Assembly (NCBI RefSeq): GCF_000153325.1
Contig: NZ_CH724142.1
Location: forward strand, 659,089-723,088
DNA from: Photobacterium sp. SKA34
Lineage (GTDB): Bacteria > Pseudomonadota > Gammaproteobacteria > Enterobacterales > Vibrionaceae
Length of the DNA stretch: 64,000 nt
Direction of reading: 5' to 3'
Translations under genes and position numbers: made by a program
Notes under the pieces: model-generated
What the model was told of the DNA's origin: nothing
What the model saw: only the letters and a program-made list of their open reading frames with translations
Databases searched by the model: none
In this document: positions 43,227 through 52,755 of the stretch, one piece after another
How the letters are laid out: each line of letters begins with the position of its first letter
Position numbering within the stretch: the stretch's first letter is position 1

Positions 43227-44578
43227 TTATCGGTAACAACGTTCAGACCAACGTGCTAATCCAGCTGTAACTGAACCAAAGAAATTACCACTCACAATAG
43301 GAATATCTGGCAACTGCTGTTCAATACACTGTCTTAAAATTGGAGATCGCGCAGTTCCTCCCGTCATAAATACCACATCTGGTTTTTTATTACTCTGTGC
43401 CAACACTTCCACGATAAGATCACGCATCTTATCTGTTGGGGTTACGATGGCTTCTGCAAATTGCTTGGCGGTAATATCAACTGCAAATAAGTCGTTGATT
43501 ATTGAAATATCAACACGATATTTATCTTGCTCAGATAACGCTATTTTAGCTTCTTCTGCACGTCGTACAATTTGGTAACCCAAGGTTTCATGATAAACAT
43601 GAATAAGCCGGCTTAGTTTTTCAGAATCGGCAGCGTCATAACGTAACTTTTCCAACGCACGTAAATTAGCCTCAGAATAAAACTCAGTTTGTGCCGCGAC
43701 ATTATTAATTGCGATAGGATTCCAAAATTGACTAAACGGCATATCAATACCTCGTGCAGTTTTGCTCCCTAAGCCAAATTCTGGCATCAATTTTTAAAAG
43801 CAAGATGAATGTCTAAATCATTCCCACCAACACGCTGCCCGCTATGAGCCAACAGAGATTGGGTTCTATCTAACGCGTTAATCCATTTCGGGCCCATTTC
43901 TATGAGTGAGCAGTCTGTAGTACCACCGCCGATATCAACCACAAGTACTGTCTTATTCTCAGTTAACGTTGATTCAAACTCAAGCCCTGCCGCTACGGGC
44001 TCGAACTGGAACGAAACATCCTTAAAACCAGCACGCTTTGCTGCTTGAGAGAGAATTTTTTCAGCCTGAATATTTGCAGCTTCCCCCCCAGTCCCTTGAA
44101 AATTAATCGGACGACCAATCACTGTTTGGGTAATATCTGATTGAAGATGCTGCTCTGCATTATGTTTAATATTCGCCATCATAGCGCAAACAAGATCTTC
44201 AAAAAAACTGATCTGCGCGTCACGTAAGCCATTGGCACCAAGAAAAGATTTAGGGGATTTAACGTAATAAACTTCTTCTGGATCAGACAAATACGTATTC
44301 AGTGCGGCTTCACCAAACTGTAAATCACCACGAAAAATTTCAATATCTTCTTCACGGTTAAGAGCCATTGCGCGACGTAATACTTGCTCCCCAACACTGC
44401 CTGTTGGGGATATACCCATAAAACGGTATAGATACTCTGATACCGCCTCTCGTGTAGGGGCACACAATGTCGATGGAATAAAATGATTATTGTGTTCTAG
44501 CGGTAACAGTTCGGGGTTACCATTTACCATTCTTGCGACTGAACAATTCGCAGTCCCATAATCAAATCCAATAAACAT
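43227..44578 (-). pseudogene. yegD: Hsp70-like protein YegD, interrupted by a -1 frameshift
   Basis: Two adjacent frames together match E. coli YegD end to end. The N-terminal part (44578 down to 43787) has MFIGFDYGTANCSVARMV, STLCAPTREAVSEYLYRF, VKSPKSFLGANGLRDAQ, VVDIGGGTTDCSLIEMGPKW and ends LDIHLAFKN then stop. The C-terminal part continues LMMPEFGLGSK, WNPIAINNVAAQTEFYS, KPDVVFMTGGTARSP and GSVTAGLARWSE. The break is at 43787-43790, right after a short A run (minus strand TTTTAAAAATTGATG); one extra base would restore 450 codons, the length of E. coli YegD. Both halves are otherwise intact, so this is a recent mutation, a sequencing error or, less likely, programmed slippage. Confidence 0.88.
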
Positions 44579-44787
44579 TTGAAGCACTCAAAGCAATAAT
44601 AAAGCCAGCAATAATACCCCATCAATATATGCTTTTCACTGAGTTATTCACGCTATATCTTTACCTCTATTCATCAGAAAAATAGCACTAACATTCGATA
44701 AAATAGTGTCATTTTGTAACTTTACGATGCAATGTTATTTAATTATCGCCATAATACTCTTTATTTAATTCTATAAAGAAGACCACA

Positions 44788-45414
44788 ATGAAACGTATTT
44801 ACCAATCTTTCTTCGTTGTACTATTAGCAGCATTAACATTAACAGCATGTTCTGATTCTAAAACACCCCAAGAAGGTGATAAGTATTCTGTCATTCCAAC
44901 TCCAATGCCTAACATGCCTGCTGTCACAGAGATCTTTGCACTGTCTTGTGGGCACTGCCGTAATATGGAAGGTCTGCTGCCAGAGATTCAAAAATTATCA
45001 GACACCAAAGACATTAACCAAGTACACGTTATTTTCAATGAAAGCGCTCAAAAAGCTGCATTTATCTTCTACGCAGCAATGATTCAAACGAATAACGAAC
45101 CTAGCCATAAACTAGTAGAAGCGTTATTTTCATTCGTACAAGACTCACCGAAAGATTTAACAGATGCTCAACGCAAAGCAGCATTAGCGAAAATCTTCCA
45201 TGATAACGGTTTAAAAAGCCCTTCTGAGTTAACAAAAGAACAGCAAGCTGAAATCTTTAAGCTATTCCAACAATCTGAAGATATTGTTCGTAATGCCGCA
45301 TTACAAGCTGTGCCAGCATTCCTGATCAATGGCAAATACCTTGTTAATACAAGTTCTCACGACAGCTTACAAGATATGGCAAACACAATTACATACCTTA
45401 AAAATAAAAAATAA
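44788..45414 (+). CDS. DsbA-family thiol-disulfide lipoprotein
   Basis: A 208-residue thioredoxin-fold protein with a lipobox ending LTAC (Cys21). The active site is CGHC at 54-57, within IFALSCGHCRNME. The helical insert has the DsbA shape, and the cis-proline loop is seen as LQAVPAFLINGKYLVN. It is therefore a membrane-tethered periplasmic oxidoreductase of the DsbA group rather than classical soluble DsbA. CGHC is the PDI-type dipeptide, suited to oxidation or isomerisation. Single gene with its own terminator. Confidence 0.88.
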   Translation: MKRIYQSFFVVLLAALTLTACSDSKTPQEGDKYSVIPTPMPNMPAVTEIFALSCGHCRNMEGLLPEIQKLSDTKDINQVHVIFNESAQKAAFIFYAAMIQTNNEPSHKLVEALFSFVQDSPKDLTDAQRKAALAKIFHDNGLKSPSELTKEQQAEIFKLFQQSEDIVRNAALQAVPAFLINGKYLVNTSSHDSLQDMANTITYLKNKK

Positions 45415-45428
45415 ATTCATGCTCTTAA

Positions 45429-45459
45429 AAAAATACCTACCAATGAGGTAGGTATTTTT
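45429..45459 (+). terminator. Intrinsic terminator of the DsbA-like gene
   Basis: Perfect 13-bp stem AAAAATACCTACC / GGTAGGTATTTTT with loop AATGA. Confidence 0.92.
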
Positions 45460-45634
45460 ATTGATGCAATTCTCATTTTTATACCCTCCAATGAAAACAT
45501 CTGCAACAACTACACTATTAATTGAACAAATATCAAAGACACATCCACAGGTAATATTTTGCTCTTATCATTACATACACTTATATGTACATACTACATA
45601 ATAAACGCTCTTGTATGGATATCAGTGATTAATA

Positions 45635-47341
45635 ATGGATAAGGCAAATGGAATTATGATCAACACACTTAAGCATAAATTATTACTACTAAGCTTATTG
45701 CCTATGATCGCTATTCTCGGTATAGCGATGTGTATCGTCATCTATTTAGAGAACCAATCTCTAACAAAAAATATAGCGCATTATAAGCAAGAGCTTATTT
45801 CAGAAAGACAACAAGAACTCAAAGACGCGGTCATTATTACTAAGCACGCTATTGAAAATATCATTTCTAAAAACAGTGATGAAGCAACACAGCTTGAAGA
45901 AATCCGCCAACTTATTACGCCTATTCGCTTTGCAGCCAATGATGCAGGTTACTTTTTTATCTACACAATGGATGGCGTAAATATTGCCCACCCTCTTAAA
46001 CCTTCAATTCAAGGTACGGAGCAAATTGGCGCGACTGATGCTAACGGCGTTGCCTACATCAAAGTATTAATTAATGCGGCTAAAAATAATGGACAGTTTG
46101 TTAAATACAGCTTTCCTAAAAAAGCAAACCAGCCAGCTCAACCCAAAGAAAGTTATGCGATTACGCTTAATAACAATAAATGGTTTATTGGTACAGGCTT
46201 ATACTTAGATGACATAAACAAAAGTGTTGAACAATACACAGCGCAGATTCATGCTGATATGAAAGATCGTATTAATACTGTCGCTTTTATTACGATAATT
46301 TTAGCCGTTATTTCTGCCATTATTATTTTATTAAGCACAAGCCGTATCATTAAGCCAGTTGAGCGTATGGTTAAAACACTGAACGATATTGCAGATGGTG
46401 AAGGTGATCTTACCAAACGTCTGGTGGTTGAAGGTAATGACGAAATTGCACAACTTGGTAAAGCATTTAATCGTTTTGCTAATAAACTACAAAGTATTAT
46501 TTCTCAAGTTTCAGCGACGACAGATAGCCTGACAACAACGGCTCATAATGTACATAATCAAACTAATGCCTTAACCGATAAACTAAACGAGCATAATTGC
46601 GAAACAGAACAAGTCGTTGCTGCCGTAGAACAAATGAGCCTTGCTGCAAATGAGATAGCTGAAAACACGAACGATGTTGCTTCTGGCACTGAAAGAATGA
46701 GTGATGTTGCACTTATCGCTCAGCAACAAGTAGATACATCATTAGTATCAATAAATACGTTAGTAGATGAAGTAACCCAAGCTTCTGGCTACATTGATGC
46801 ACTAAATCAGCAATCGCATAATATTAACAATGTACTAAAAGTAATTGGTGATATTGCTGATCAAACGAACCTACTTGCATTAAATGCCGCTATTGAAGCC
46901 GCACGTGCCGGTGAACAAGGTCGCGGTTTTGCCGTTGTTGCCGATGAAGTACGTGGGCTTGCTAGTCGTACTCAAAGTAGTACATTAGAAATTAATGAAA
47001 TGCTAGATCAATTACATAGTTTGGTTACGCAGGCCGTTCAAGCGATGGATAAAAGTCAGACATCTTGTAATGATGTGGTAAGTTCAACAAATCAGATTTC
47101 AAATAACCTTATTTCTGTCACAGAAGCCGTCACCGAAATAAATGGCAAGATAAATCAAATTGCAACAGCCTCAACCGAGCAAAATGCAGTAACGGGTGAG
47201 ATAAGCGGCAATATGGGCTCTATCCAAAGTATTGTAACCGACTTGATTCGAGAAAATAAAAACTCTGAACTTATTGTAAGTCAGCTGGATGACGCTGGTC
47301 ATAAATTGCAGCAACTGGTTGGGCAATTTAAAACACAATAA
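45635..47341 (+). CDS. Methyl-accepting chemotaxis protein with single-Cache sensor
   Basis: A 568-residue chemoreceptor. The N-terminal membrane helix is at about 14-38. The periplasmic region (about 40-205) matches the sCache_2 type ([43 protein letters not shown]). A second helix lies near 210-230, then HAMP ([27 protein letters not shown]). The signalling hairpin tip is conserved ([37 protein letters not shown]). There is no NWETF-type CheR tether. Translation may begin at ATG 45635 or 45656; neither has a decisive ribosome site. The ligand is probably a small organic acid or similar, by Cache precedent. Confidence 0.92.
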   Translation: MDKANGIMINTLKHKLLLLSLLPMIAILGIAMCIVIYLENQSLTKNIAHYKQELISERQQELKDAVIITKHAIENIISKNSDEATQLEEIRQLITPIRFAANDAGYFFIYTMDGVNIAHPLKPSIQGTEQIGATDANGVAYIKVLINAAKNNGQFVKYSFPKKANQPAQPKESYAITLNNNKWFIGTGLYLDDINKSVEQYTAQIHADMKDRINTVAFITIILAVISAIIILLSTSRIIKPVERMVKTLNDIADGEGDLTKRLVVEGNDEIAQLGKAFNRFANKLQSIISQVSATTDSLTTTAHNVHNQTNALTDKLNEHNCETEQVVAAVEQMSLAANEIAENTNDVASGTERMSDVALIAQQQVDTSLVSINTLVDEVTQASGYIDALNQQSHNINNVLKVIGDIADQTNLLALNAAIEAARAGEQGRGFAVVADEVRGLASRTQSSTLEINEMLDQLHSLVTQAVQAMDKSQTSCNDVVSSTNQISNNLISVTEAVTEINGKINQIATASTEQNAVTGEISGNMGSIQSIVTDLIRENKNSELIVSQLDDAGHKLQQLVGQFKTQ

Positions 47342-47370
47342 ATGCCATTAATGCTAATTACAAAACCGAC

Positions 47371-47399
47371 TAAAGGCACTTAATTGTGCCTTTATTTTT
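47371..47399 (+). terminator. Intrinsic terminator of the chemoreceptor gene
   Basis: 9-bp stem TAAAGGCAC / GTGCCTTTA with a six-base loop, then TTTTT. Confidence 0.9.
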
Positions 47400-47510
47400 A
47401 TCTAACATTCACCAACGTCACATATGTTTCGGCTAACTAATAAGTTCATCCAACACAATTAAATGGTGACTTTCATCACATTATTTGTATGATTTAGAAA
47501 ATTATAACAA

Positions 47511-48557
47511 ATGTTGTGTATGAAGAATTATTCTCGCTTTGCAATCAAATATTTCCGCCAACTACTTGTGTTTCGCGTGTTTGTTGCACTTAGTATTATT
47601 GTCTCTATTATTCAAATCTTTAGCTTACCTTATGGCTCATGGGCACTGATCACTACAGTAACAATCATGGGCAGCATTCATTTTCTTGGTGGTGTTTTAT
47701 CTAAAGCTAATCAACGAATAACAGGAACTATATTAGGGGCTATTATAGGTTTATCTCTCTATTTAATACCCACTTCATACAATTGGCTCCACCACATTAT
47801 TTTAATCACCACAGTAGTTACTGCAATTTACTATACACAAGGTAAATATTCTTATGCGGCACTCGTTGTTGCTATAACTGTCGTTGTAGTTGCTGGCGGT
47901 GGGCCTGAGGATTTGCATGCTGCCATGTGGCGCACAATCAATGTATTTTGGGCCGCTATCGTCGCTATTTTCTGTAGCTTATATATTTTTCCTGCTCGTG
48001 CGACGGATCATTATCTTAATTACACTCATCAGTTCATCAAACTCTGTTGCAATTATTATCATCAGCATAACCAGCAGATAGCGGCAGAAAACTTTCAACC
48101 TATAGATATCACCCCCCTATCAAACATACTTGATAAACAAACTAGCCTTCAGCCACATACTAAAAATGAGAATATTGCCAGTAAACAGCTATTAACTAAG
48201 ATAATGCTGACAGAAGAACAAATATTTACCATGATGGGTTCAATACTGCACACAAGGTGGGATAAACAGTTAGGACAGAATAAAATTAACGACATGCCAG
48301 GCCTGATGGAAGCCAAAGAACAATTAGCAAACCGATTCTCACTTCTCGCTATTCAAATAGAAAACCAACATATTTTACCGGTTAAACAAGAAGAAATAAA
48401 AATGCTCTCACTTTTACCGCCGACGGAAAGCCATGAGCAAAGTGATGCCAGTAATATTAGTTACTATGGTTATTTATGGCTTAACCGTGAGATAGCTCGC
48501 CAATTTTCACAGCTTACTCATCTATTAAGTGAATACTATTCTCACTTGAATAAATAA
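47511..48557 (+). CDS. FUSC-family inner-membrane protein (small, 348 aa)
   Basis: Same plan as the protein at 916-1950: an N-terminal membrane block of about six helices (residues about 20-160, with [16 protein letters not shown]), then a soluble helical domain ending [18 protein letters not shown]. The matching C-terminal YGYLWL motif shows the two are paralogues. ATG 47511 or ATG 47520 may be used. Its final bases overlap a decayed rlmC fragment on the other strand. Likely a transporter or transporter-like protein; the substrate is unknown. Confidence 0.78.
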   Translation: MLCMKNYSRFAIKYFRQLLVFRVFVALSIIVSIIQIFSLPYGSWALITTVTIMGSIHFLGGVLSKANQRITGTILGAIIGLSLYLIPTSYNWLHHIILITTVVTAIYYTQGKYSYAALVVAITVVVVAGGGPEDLHAAMWRTINVFWAAIVAIFCSLYIFPARATDHYLNYTHQFIKLCCNYYHQHNQQIAAENFQPIDITPLSNILDKQTSLQPHTKNENIASKQLLTKIMLTEEQIFTMMGSILHTRWDKQLGQNKINDMPGLMEAKEQLANRFSLLAIQIENQHILPVKQEEIKMLSLLPPTESHEQSDASNISYYGYLWLNREIARQFSQLTHLLSEYYSHLNK

Positions 48558-48850
48558 TGTGTTTTGGTGCAAAATTATTAAGTTGATCACCAATCTCCCA
48601 CCTCGGTGGATTAACCAAGACTAATTCTGGTGCACTTTCATTTGATTGCGAAAAACTAGTTGAATCTAAAGCCGCAAAACGTAAATTCGTCACACCATTA
48701 TTTCAGCATAGTGTTCAGCGCTCTCTATGGCTTCTGGCTCTATTTCAATACCTGCAATATGCTTTACCTCTTCTGGGCAATGTAACGTAAAGTCACCAAC
48801 ACAACAGAATAAATCACACATAGAAGTTGGCTTGATCTCACTAAGCAAAA
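48544..48850 (-). pseudogene. rlmC: Remnant of rlmC (23S rRNA m5U747 methyltransferase)
   Basis: Translating the minus strand of this apparently empty gap gives, in one frame, MCDLFCCVGDFTLHC...[20 protein letters not shown]. After a frameshift near 48695 it gives [14 protein letters not shown]...[18 protein letters not shown]...APKHIIYSS. These match the SAM-binding and following part of E. coli RlmC ([44 protein letters not shown]). The N-terminal half, the C-terminal catalytic Cys region and the integrity of the SAM motif (GVGG to CVGD) are lost. It lies directly downstream of btuD. A dead fragment, with no product expected. Confidence 0.85.
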
Positions 48851-48859
48851 ACCACTTGC

Positions 48860-49624
48860 CTAATCAACGAACACTAAATTTTCGATTCCTTGATAATTCA
48901 CTTTCACAATACCAGTACCAAATACCTTCTCTAACTGTGAAACAATCATTACCTCCTGAGCGCTACCAACAGCAATACAATAACCCGCTTCAAGCAATAC
49001 CACTTTGTCGGCTTCACGTAATGTTCGATTCAAATCATGGTTAGCCATAATCACAGCGACCCCTTGTGACGCAATCTTTCGTATCAATTTATACATAGAC
49101 GCTTCTTGGCCAATATCTAAAGATGCCGCAGGTTCATCAAGTAATAGATATTTAGCGTCGGGATTTAATGCCGGCCAAACTTGCAAACAAGCGGAAGCTA
49201 ATCTCACTCGCTGCCACTCACCACCAGAGAGTTCTTGAATACTTCGCGATAATTTATCAGCAATACCTAAATATCCACATACTTCATCAATTGCAGCTTG
49301 TTTAATCACGTCTTTTACTTCTCCTAGCGCAGTAAAAGACATTAAAAGGTACTGGTATATAGGAATAGCAAAATTTAGCTTATCTTGCTGAGACATATAA
49401 CTACGCACGCGAGCTAATGAAACAAGATCATAATCCGTTAGCTCCATCCCTTCCAAAGTAACATTACCATCTGTAGAAAATAACCCAGAAATAAGCCCTA
49501 TTGCGGTACTTTTACCACTACCATTAGGACCAATAAAATGCACGATTTCACCATTATCAACAGAAAAAGATAAAGGCTCTAATCGATTATCAGCAGCAAT
49601 ACGATTAATCATTAGCATTGGCAT
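48860..49624 (-). CDS. btuD: Vitamin B12 ABC transporter ATP-binding protein BtuD
   Basis: ATPase of the BtuCDF cobalamin importer. Walker A is GPNGSGKST, the signature is QELSGGEWQRVRLASA, Walker B is KYLLLDEPAASLD, and the H-loop is IMANHDLNRTLREAD; the TDG and Q-loop (SYMSQQ) regions fit BtuD. ATG 49624 gives 254 residues, near the E. coli length; an upstream open extension is ignored because it would overlap btuC. It starts four bases after the btuC stop, so the two are an operon. No btuF is adjacent. Confidence 0.93.
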   Translation of the reverse strand: MPMLMINRIAADNRLEPLSFSVDNGEIVHFIGPNGSGKSTAIGLISGLFSTDGNVTLEGMELTDYDLVSLARVRSYMSQQDKLNFAIPIYQYLLMSFTALGEVKDVIKQAAIDEVCGYLGIADKLSRSIQELSGGEWQRVRLASACLQVWPALNPDAKYLLLDEPAASLDIGQEASMYKLIRKIASQGVAVIMANHDLNRTLREADKVVLLEAGYCIAVGSAQEVMIVSQLEKVFGTGIVKVNYQGIENLVFVD

Positions 49625-49628
49625 ATTA

Positions 49629-50630
49629 TTAGTCCAACTTTGCTCGCATAAGCATCCAAATAAACACTGGCGCACCAAGTGATGTTGTCACGACACCAAC
49701 AGGAAGATCAGCTGAAGGCAGTAAAATACGTGATAACGTATCGGCGCACACTAATAATAATCCTCCAGCTAAAGCAGATAGAGGCAATAAAAAACGATTT
49801 TCTGTACCTAACATTAAACGTATTAAATGCGGAACAACAAGTCCAATGAAACCAATAATTCCCGCTAACGCGACGGCACTACCGACTAGTAACGATACCA
49901 TTAAGATCAGTTTCCAGCGCAGCTTTGTTACATTTAAACCAAGTTGTCGCGCATGGAGCTCTCCCAACATTAAAATATCGAGTTTTTTCCCCTGACAACA
50001 TAAAACAGCTAACACTGGAACAATAAAAAATAGCAAAGATAATTGCTGCCAATTAACTCCGCCAAGGCTACCCATAAGCCAGTACATTAATTGACGCATA
50101 CTAAGCTCATCACTGAAATAAAATGCCCAAGTAATAACAGCACTAGACAAAATACCCAACGCGACACCAATCAGTAATAATCGAGTCATTGAAACACTAC
50201 GTCGACGTGAGAGCCCTACAAGAATCATTGTAAAAAATAATGCGCCTCCCATAGCTGTAAACATGGTAAGCATTGGAGAGGGTGCAAATGGCACGAAAAA
50301 AAATACTGCAACTAACGCTAAACTTGCACCACCGGAAATACCCAATACGCCCGGCTCTGCTAATGGATTACCAAGTAAGACTTGCAGCACTGCACCAGAG
50401 CTGGCTAAAGCAGCTCCTATAGCCAGTGCAGCTAATAACCGAGGTAAACGTAACTGTAGGAGTAATTGTTTTTCTAAGCCTCCAGCTGGTGCCCATGGTT
50501 TGATCCACAACTCACCAACGGATAAGGAAAAAAAACAAACACTAATAAGTAGTAAAACTATTAGCCAAAAACTAAACCGCCAGCGTGATTGCTGACGGGC
50601 TAATAATGCATTAATAGACATACGATCCAT
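49629..50630 (-). CDS. btuC: Vitamin B12 ABC transporter permease BtuC
   Basis: A FecCD-family permease with about ten hydrophobic segments: [88 protein letters not shown] and [21 protein letters not shown]. It forms the membrane channel with BtuD. The start may be ATG 50630 or ATG 50621. Location next to ihfA and pheST is the usual gamma-proteobacterial neighbourhood of btuCD. No cobalamin riboswitch is visible upstream. Confidence 0.93.
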   Translation of the reverse strand: MDRMSINALLARQQSRWRFSFWLIVLLLISVCFFSLSVGELWIKPWAPAGGLEKQLLLQLRLPRLLAALAIGAALASSGAVLQVLLGNPLAEPGVLGISGGASLALVAVFFFVPFAPSPMLTMFTAMGGALFFTMILVGLSRRRSVSMTRLLLIGVALGILSSAVITWAFYFSDELSMRQLMYWLMGSLGGVNWQQLSLLFFIVPVLAVLCCQGKKLDILMLGELHARQLGLNVTKLRWKLILMVSLLVGSAVALAGIIGFIGLVVPHLIRLMLGTENRFLLPLSALAGGLLLVCADTLSRILLPSADLPVGVVTTSLGAPVFIWMLMRAKLD

Positions 50631-50723
50631 CGTCAAAATGGTAAGATAGCTATACCTTACAACCTCTCGTAAAAGAACAAAAGTATGAGATTATAATTTT
50701 TAAAAACATGATTTTTTTAAAAT

Positions 50724-51767
50724 TTAGCCACATAGCCGTACCTGCTCATCAAAGATAATATGTGCTTTTTTTACCATTAATGCAGCTCGTTGACCTAACG
50801 CTACATTCGCATTAGGAAAAACAACGGCCTCTCCTTTTTCATCCGCAAAAAACTCTTGTTCATTATCACGACCTAGATAGGTACCTTCTTTAAAAAAGGT
50901 AAAGTTTGGTAAGTCATTAGGAAAAGAAAAAAAGAATGATTTTGATTGTTTTAGTAATGTTCTATTTACACGATAAACTTCAACATCATTATTCCAACTA
51001 ATTGGTAGCGTACTTTCAGTTATTAACTTCATTAAAGCATGACTAAAAAATGATAATAATGTTAAATCATTTTCTCCAAAATCCGCTACTTTTCCTAACT
51101 CAATCGTTAATGCTTGCGCGCCATGATATTCAGCACTAAACCAACTAAAGGTAGAAGATGGAGCATTGGCTAACAGTACCGCTTCAATTTTTGCATATTG
51201 AATAAAACTAAACAGACTATTGCTACGTGATAACTTATGGCTGTATGGGCTAACTGCAAAGGTATAGTGCTCTGAGCGTCGGATTGCACAGTGAAGGTCA
51301 AGGTGCCACTTTTCTGGCTGAATCACTGTAGAAGAGCCATAGAAGCTGTTTACAGCCTCTTGCAGTTGATTTGCAATCTTACAGTCAATATTCCTTTCTT
51401 GATTCCGAACTTTGAATAAACGATTCATGTTCTCATCAATAAAGCGTGTTTTGTTATTGATAGCTTCAGGGTGAGCAATAATCAACAGTAACCGATGCAC
51501 AGGCTCAATTTGACCAAGTAATATGCCTTCAGCCAATTGCTGTATTAATTCAATTGGCGCCGTTTCATTGCCATGTACACCAGAAGATAAAACAATATCT
51601 TTTGCAGTACTCATTTGCTCTATCGGCGTGATTTGTAGTACACCACGTTGCAACAATTTACATTGAATACCAGATTCCAAGATCCACTCGTCCACCGTGA
51701 ATGGTAATGATAAATCACAAGTTGCCGATAAAAAACGGCCTTTTTTCACTTCATCAACAAACGTCAT
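50724..51767 (-). CDS. astE: Succinylglutamate desuccinylase AstE
   Basis: Zinc metallohydrolase that releases glutamate and succinate from N-succinylglutamate, the last step of the AST arginine-degradation pathway. Zinc-ligand motif SSGVHGNETAPIEL, the ENMNRLF block, and WHLDLHCAIR with further ligands are clear; ALTIELGKV matches the catalytic Glu region. Length 347. GGAGG precedes the ATG. The other ast genes (astCADB) are not in the window, so astE is separated from its pathway operon here. Confidence 0.92.
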   Translation of the reverse strand: MTFVDEVKKGRFLSATCDLSLPFTVDEWILESGIQCKLLQRGVLQITPIEQMSTAKDIVLSSGVHGNETAPIELIQQLAEGILLGQIEPVHRLLLIIAHPEAINNKTRFIDENMNRLFKVRNQERNIDCKIANQLQEAVNSFYGSSTVIQPEKWHLDLHCAIRRSEHYTFAVSPYSHKLSRSNSLFSFIQYAKIEAVLLANAPSSTFSWFSAEYHGAQALTIELGKVADFGENDLTLLSFFSHALMKLITESTLPISWNNDVEVYRVNRTLLKQSKSFFFSFPNDLPNFTFFKEGTYLGRDNEQEFFADEKGEAVVFPNANVALGQRAALMVKKAHIIFDEQVRLCG

Positions 51768-51915
51768 ATTACCTCCATGTACATAAACGTTATGAAATAC
51801 AATCTTCTAATTACTTTAACCTCCAGTATAAAACACCAAACATTAAACACAATAGCAACACAATCACAACTTACAACCTCATAAAGATTCACTTCTCTCA
51901 GCAAAAGGTAATAAA

Positions 51916-51945
51916 AAACCCAAGAGAATAAATTCACTTGGGTTT
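51916..51945 (-). terminator. Intrinsic terminator of ihfA
   Basis: Stem AAACCCAAG / CTTGGGTTT with a 12-base loop, followed on the minus strand by TTTTAT. Confidence 0.85.
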
Positions 51946-51970
51946 CGATTTGACTAAGCGTTAAACGGGC

Positions 51971-52267
51971 TTATTTAGGTACTTCTAATGTTTCTACTCG
52001 TGCTTTTAGTTTCTGACCTGGACGGAAAGTTACTACACGACGCGCAGAAATTGGAATATCTTCGCCAGTTTTCGGGTTACGCCCTGGTCTCTCGTTTTTG
52101 TCTCGTAAGTCAAAATTACCAAAACCAGACAGTTTTACTTGTTCGCCATTTTCTAGAGCCTTCCTAACTTCTTCAAAGAAGACTTCCACCGTATCCTTGG
52201 CGTCCCGTTTGCTTAATCCAACATTCTCAAACAGGTTCTCAGCCAAATCGGCTTTTGTGAGCGCCAT
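51971..52267 (-). CDS. ihfA: Integration host factor subunit alpha
   Basis: A DNA-bending nucleoid protein that pairs with IhfB. The sequence [58 protein letters not shown]...[29 protein letters not shown] is typical, with the DNA-intercalating RNPKTGE proline loop. ATG 52267 (98 residues) is chosen with AGGGAG upstream rather than the five-codon upstream extension. It lies downstream of pheT, as in E. coli, though a terminator hairpin and about 490 bases intervene. Confidence 0.96.
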   Translation of the reverse strand: MALTKADLAENLFENVGLSKRDAKDTVEVFFEEVRKALENGEQVKLSGFGNFDLRDKNERPGRNPKTGEDIPISARRVVTFRPGQKLKARVETLEVPK

Positions 52268-52755
52268 AGATAACTCCCTCAAGACTATGTTGAATGTATA
52301 GTAACAATACTGGCATCATTCCAATTCGTTACTGTGAATAAGGTTACGTTAATAAGGTTAATAACACCTATCATTGGTGCTTAAAGAGATTAACATCTCT
52401 ACTTCCCTATCAACTAGTGTCAGTCTAAGCCAACTTGCTGATTTCCGCCAACTTTTTTACGTAAACTTCACGTTAATTTCTAATTTATTTTTTGCTTTAC
52501 GCATGCTCTATTGTGCAACCAGTTGAAATAAAAGCAAAACAAACCAACAACAAAACCATTTAAAAACATATAGTTAACATTATTTTTATTTTATAAAAAA
52601 CAGAAAAAGTAAAAAATATCTATTAATCAGAGTCTTATTATTTTTTGGATAAAGATCAAAAAAAAAAGCAGCCATTATCGGCTGCTTTTAAAAAACAAAG
52701 AGTTAAATACGTTAATATTTTTGTAATTAACGCTATTAACCTTTATTAACTAGTC
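52268..52755 (-). terminator. pheT terminator and ihfA promoter region
   Basis: The pheT end holds a strong hairpin, AAAAGCAGCC / GGCTGCTTTT (52664-52673 with 52680-52689, loop ATTATC), followed on the minus strand by a long T run. The remaining bases down to 52268 are AT-rich; ihfA should have its own promoter here, but I cannot single out one. IHF autoregulation is expected from other species, with no clear site seen. Confidence 0.75.

Noticed and set aside
43787..43790. Programmed -1 frameshift in yegD
   Set aside because: The sequence before the stop (TTT AAA AAT TGA) is not a good X-XXY-YYZ slippery heptamer and no downstream stimulator stands out; mutation or sequencing error is simpler.
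44600..44640. CCCCAT near the yegD start as a heat-shock promoter
   Set aside because: The CCCCAT is on the wrong strand for yegD and has no CTTGAA partner at the right spacing.
48727..49044. 105-codon plus-strand frame between the FUSC gene and btuD
   Set aside because: It lies antisense to btuD and the rlmC fragment and has a low-complexity Ser/Gln-rich sequence; the minus-strand reading explains the conservation.
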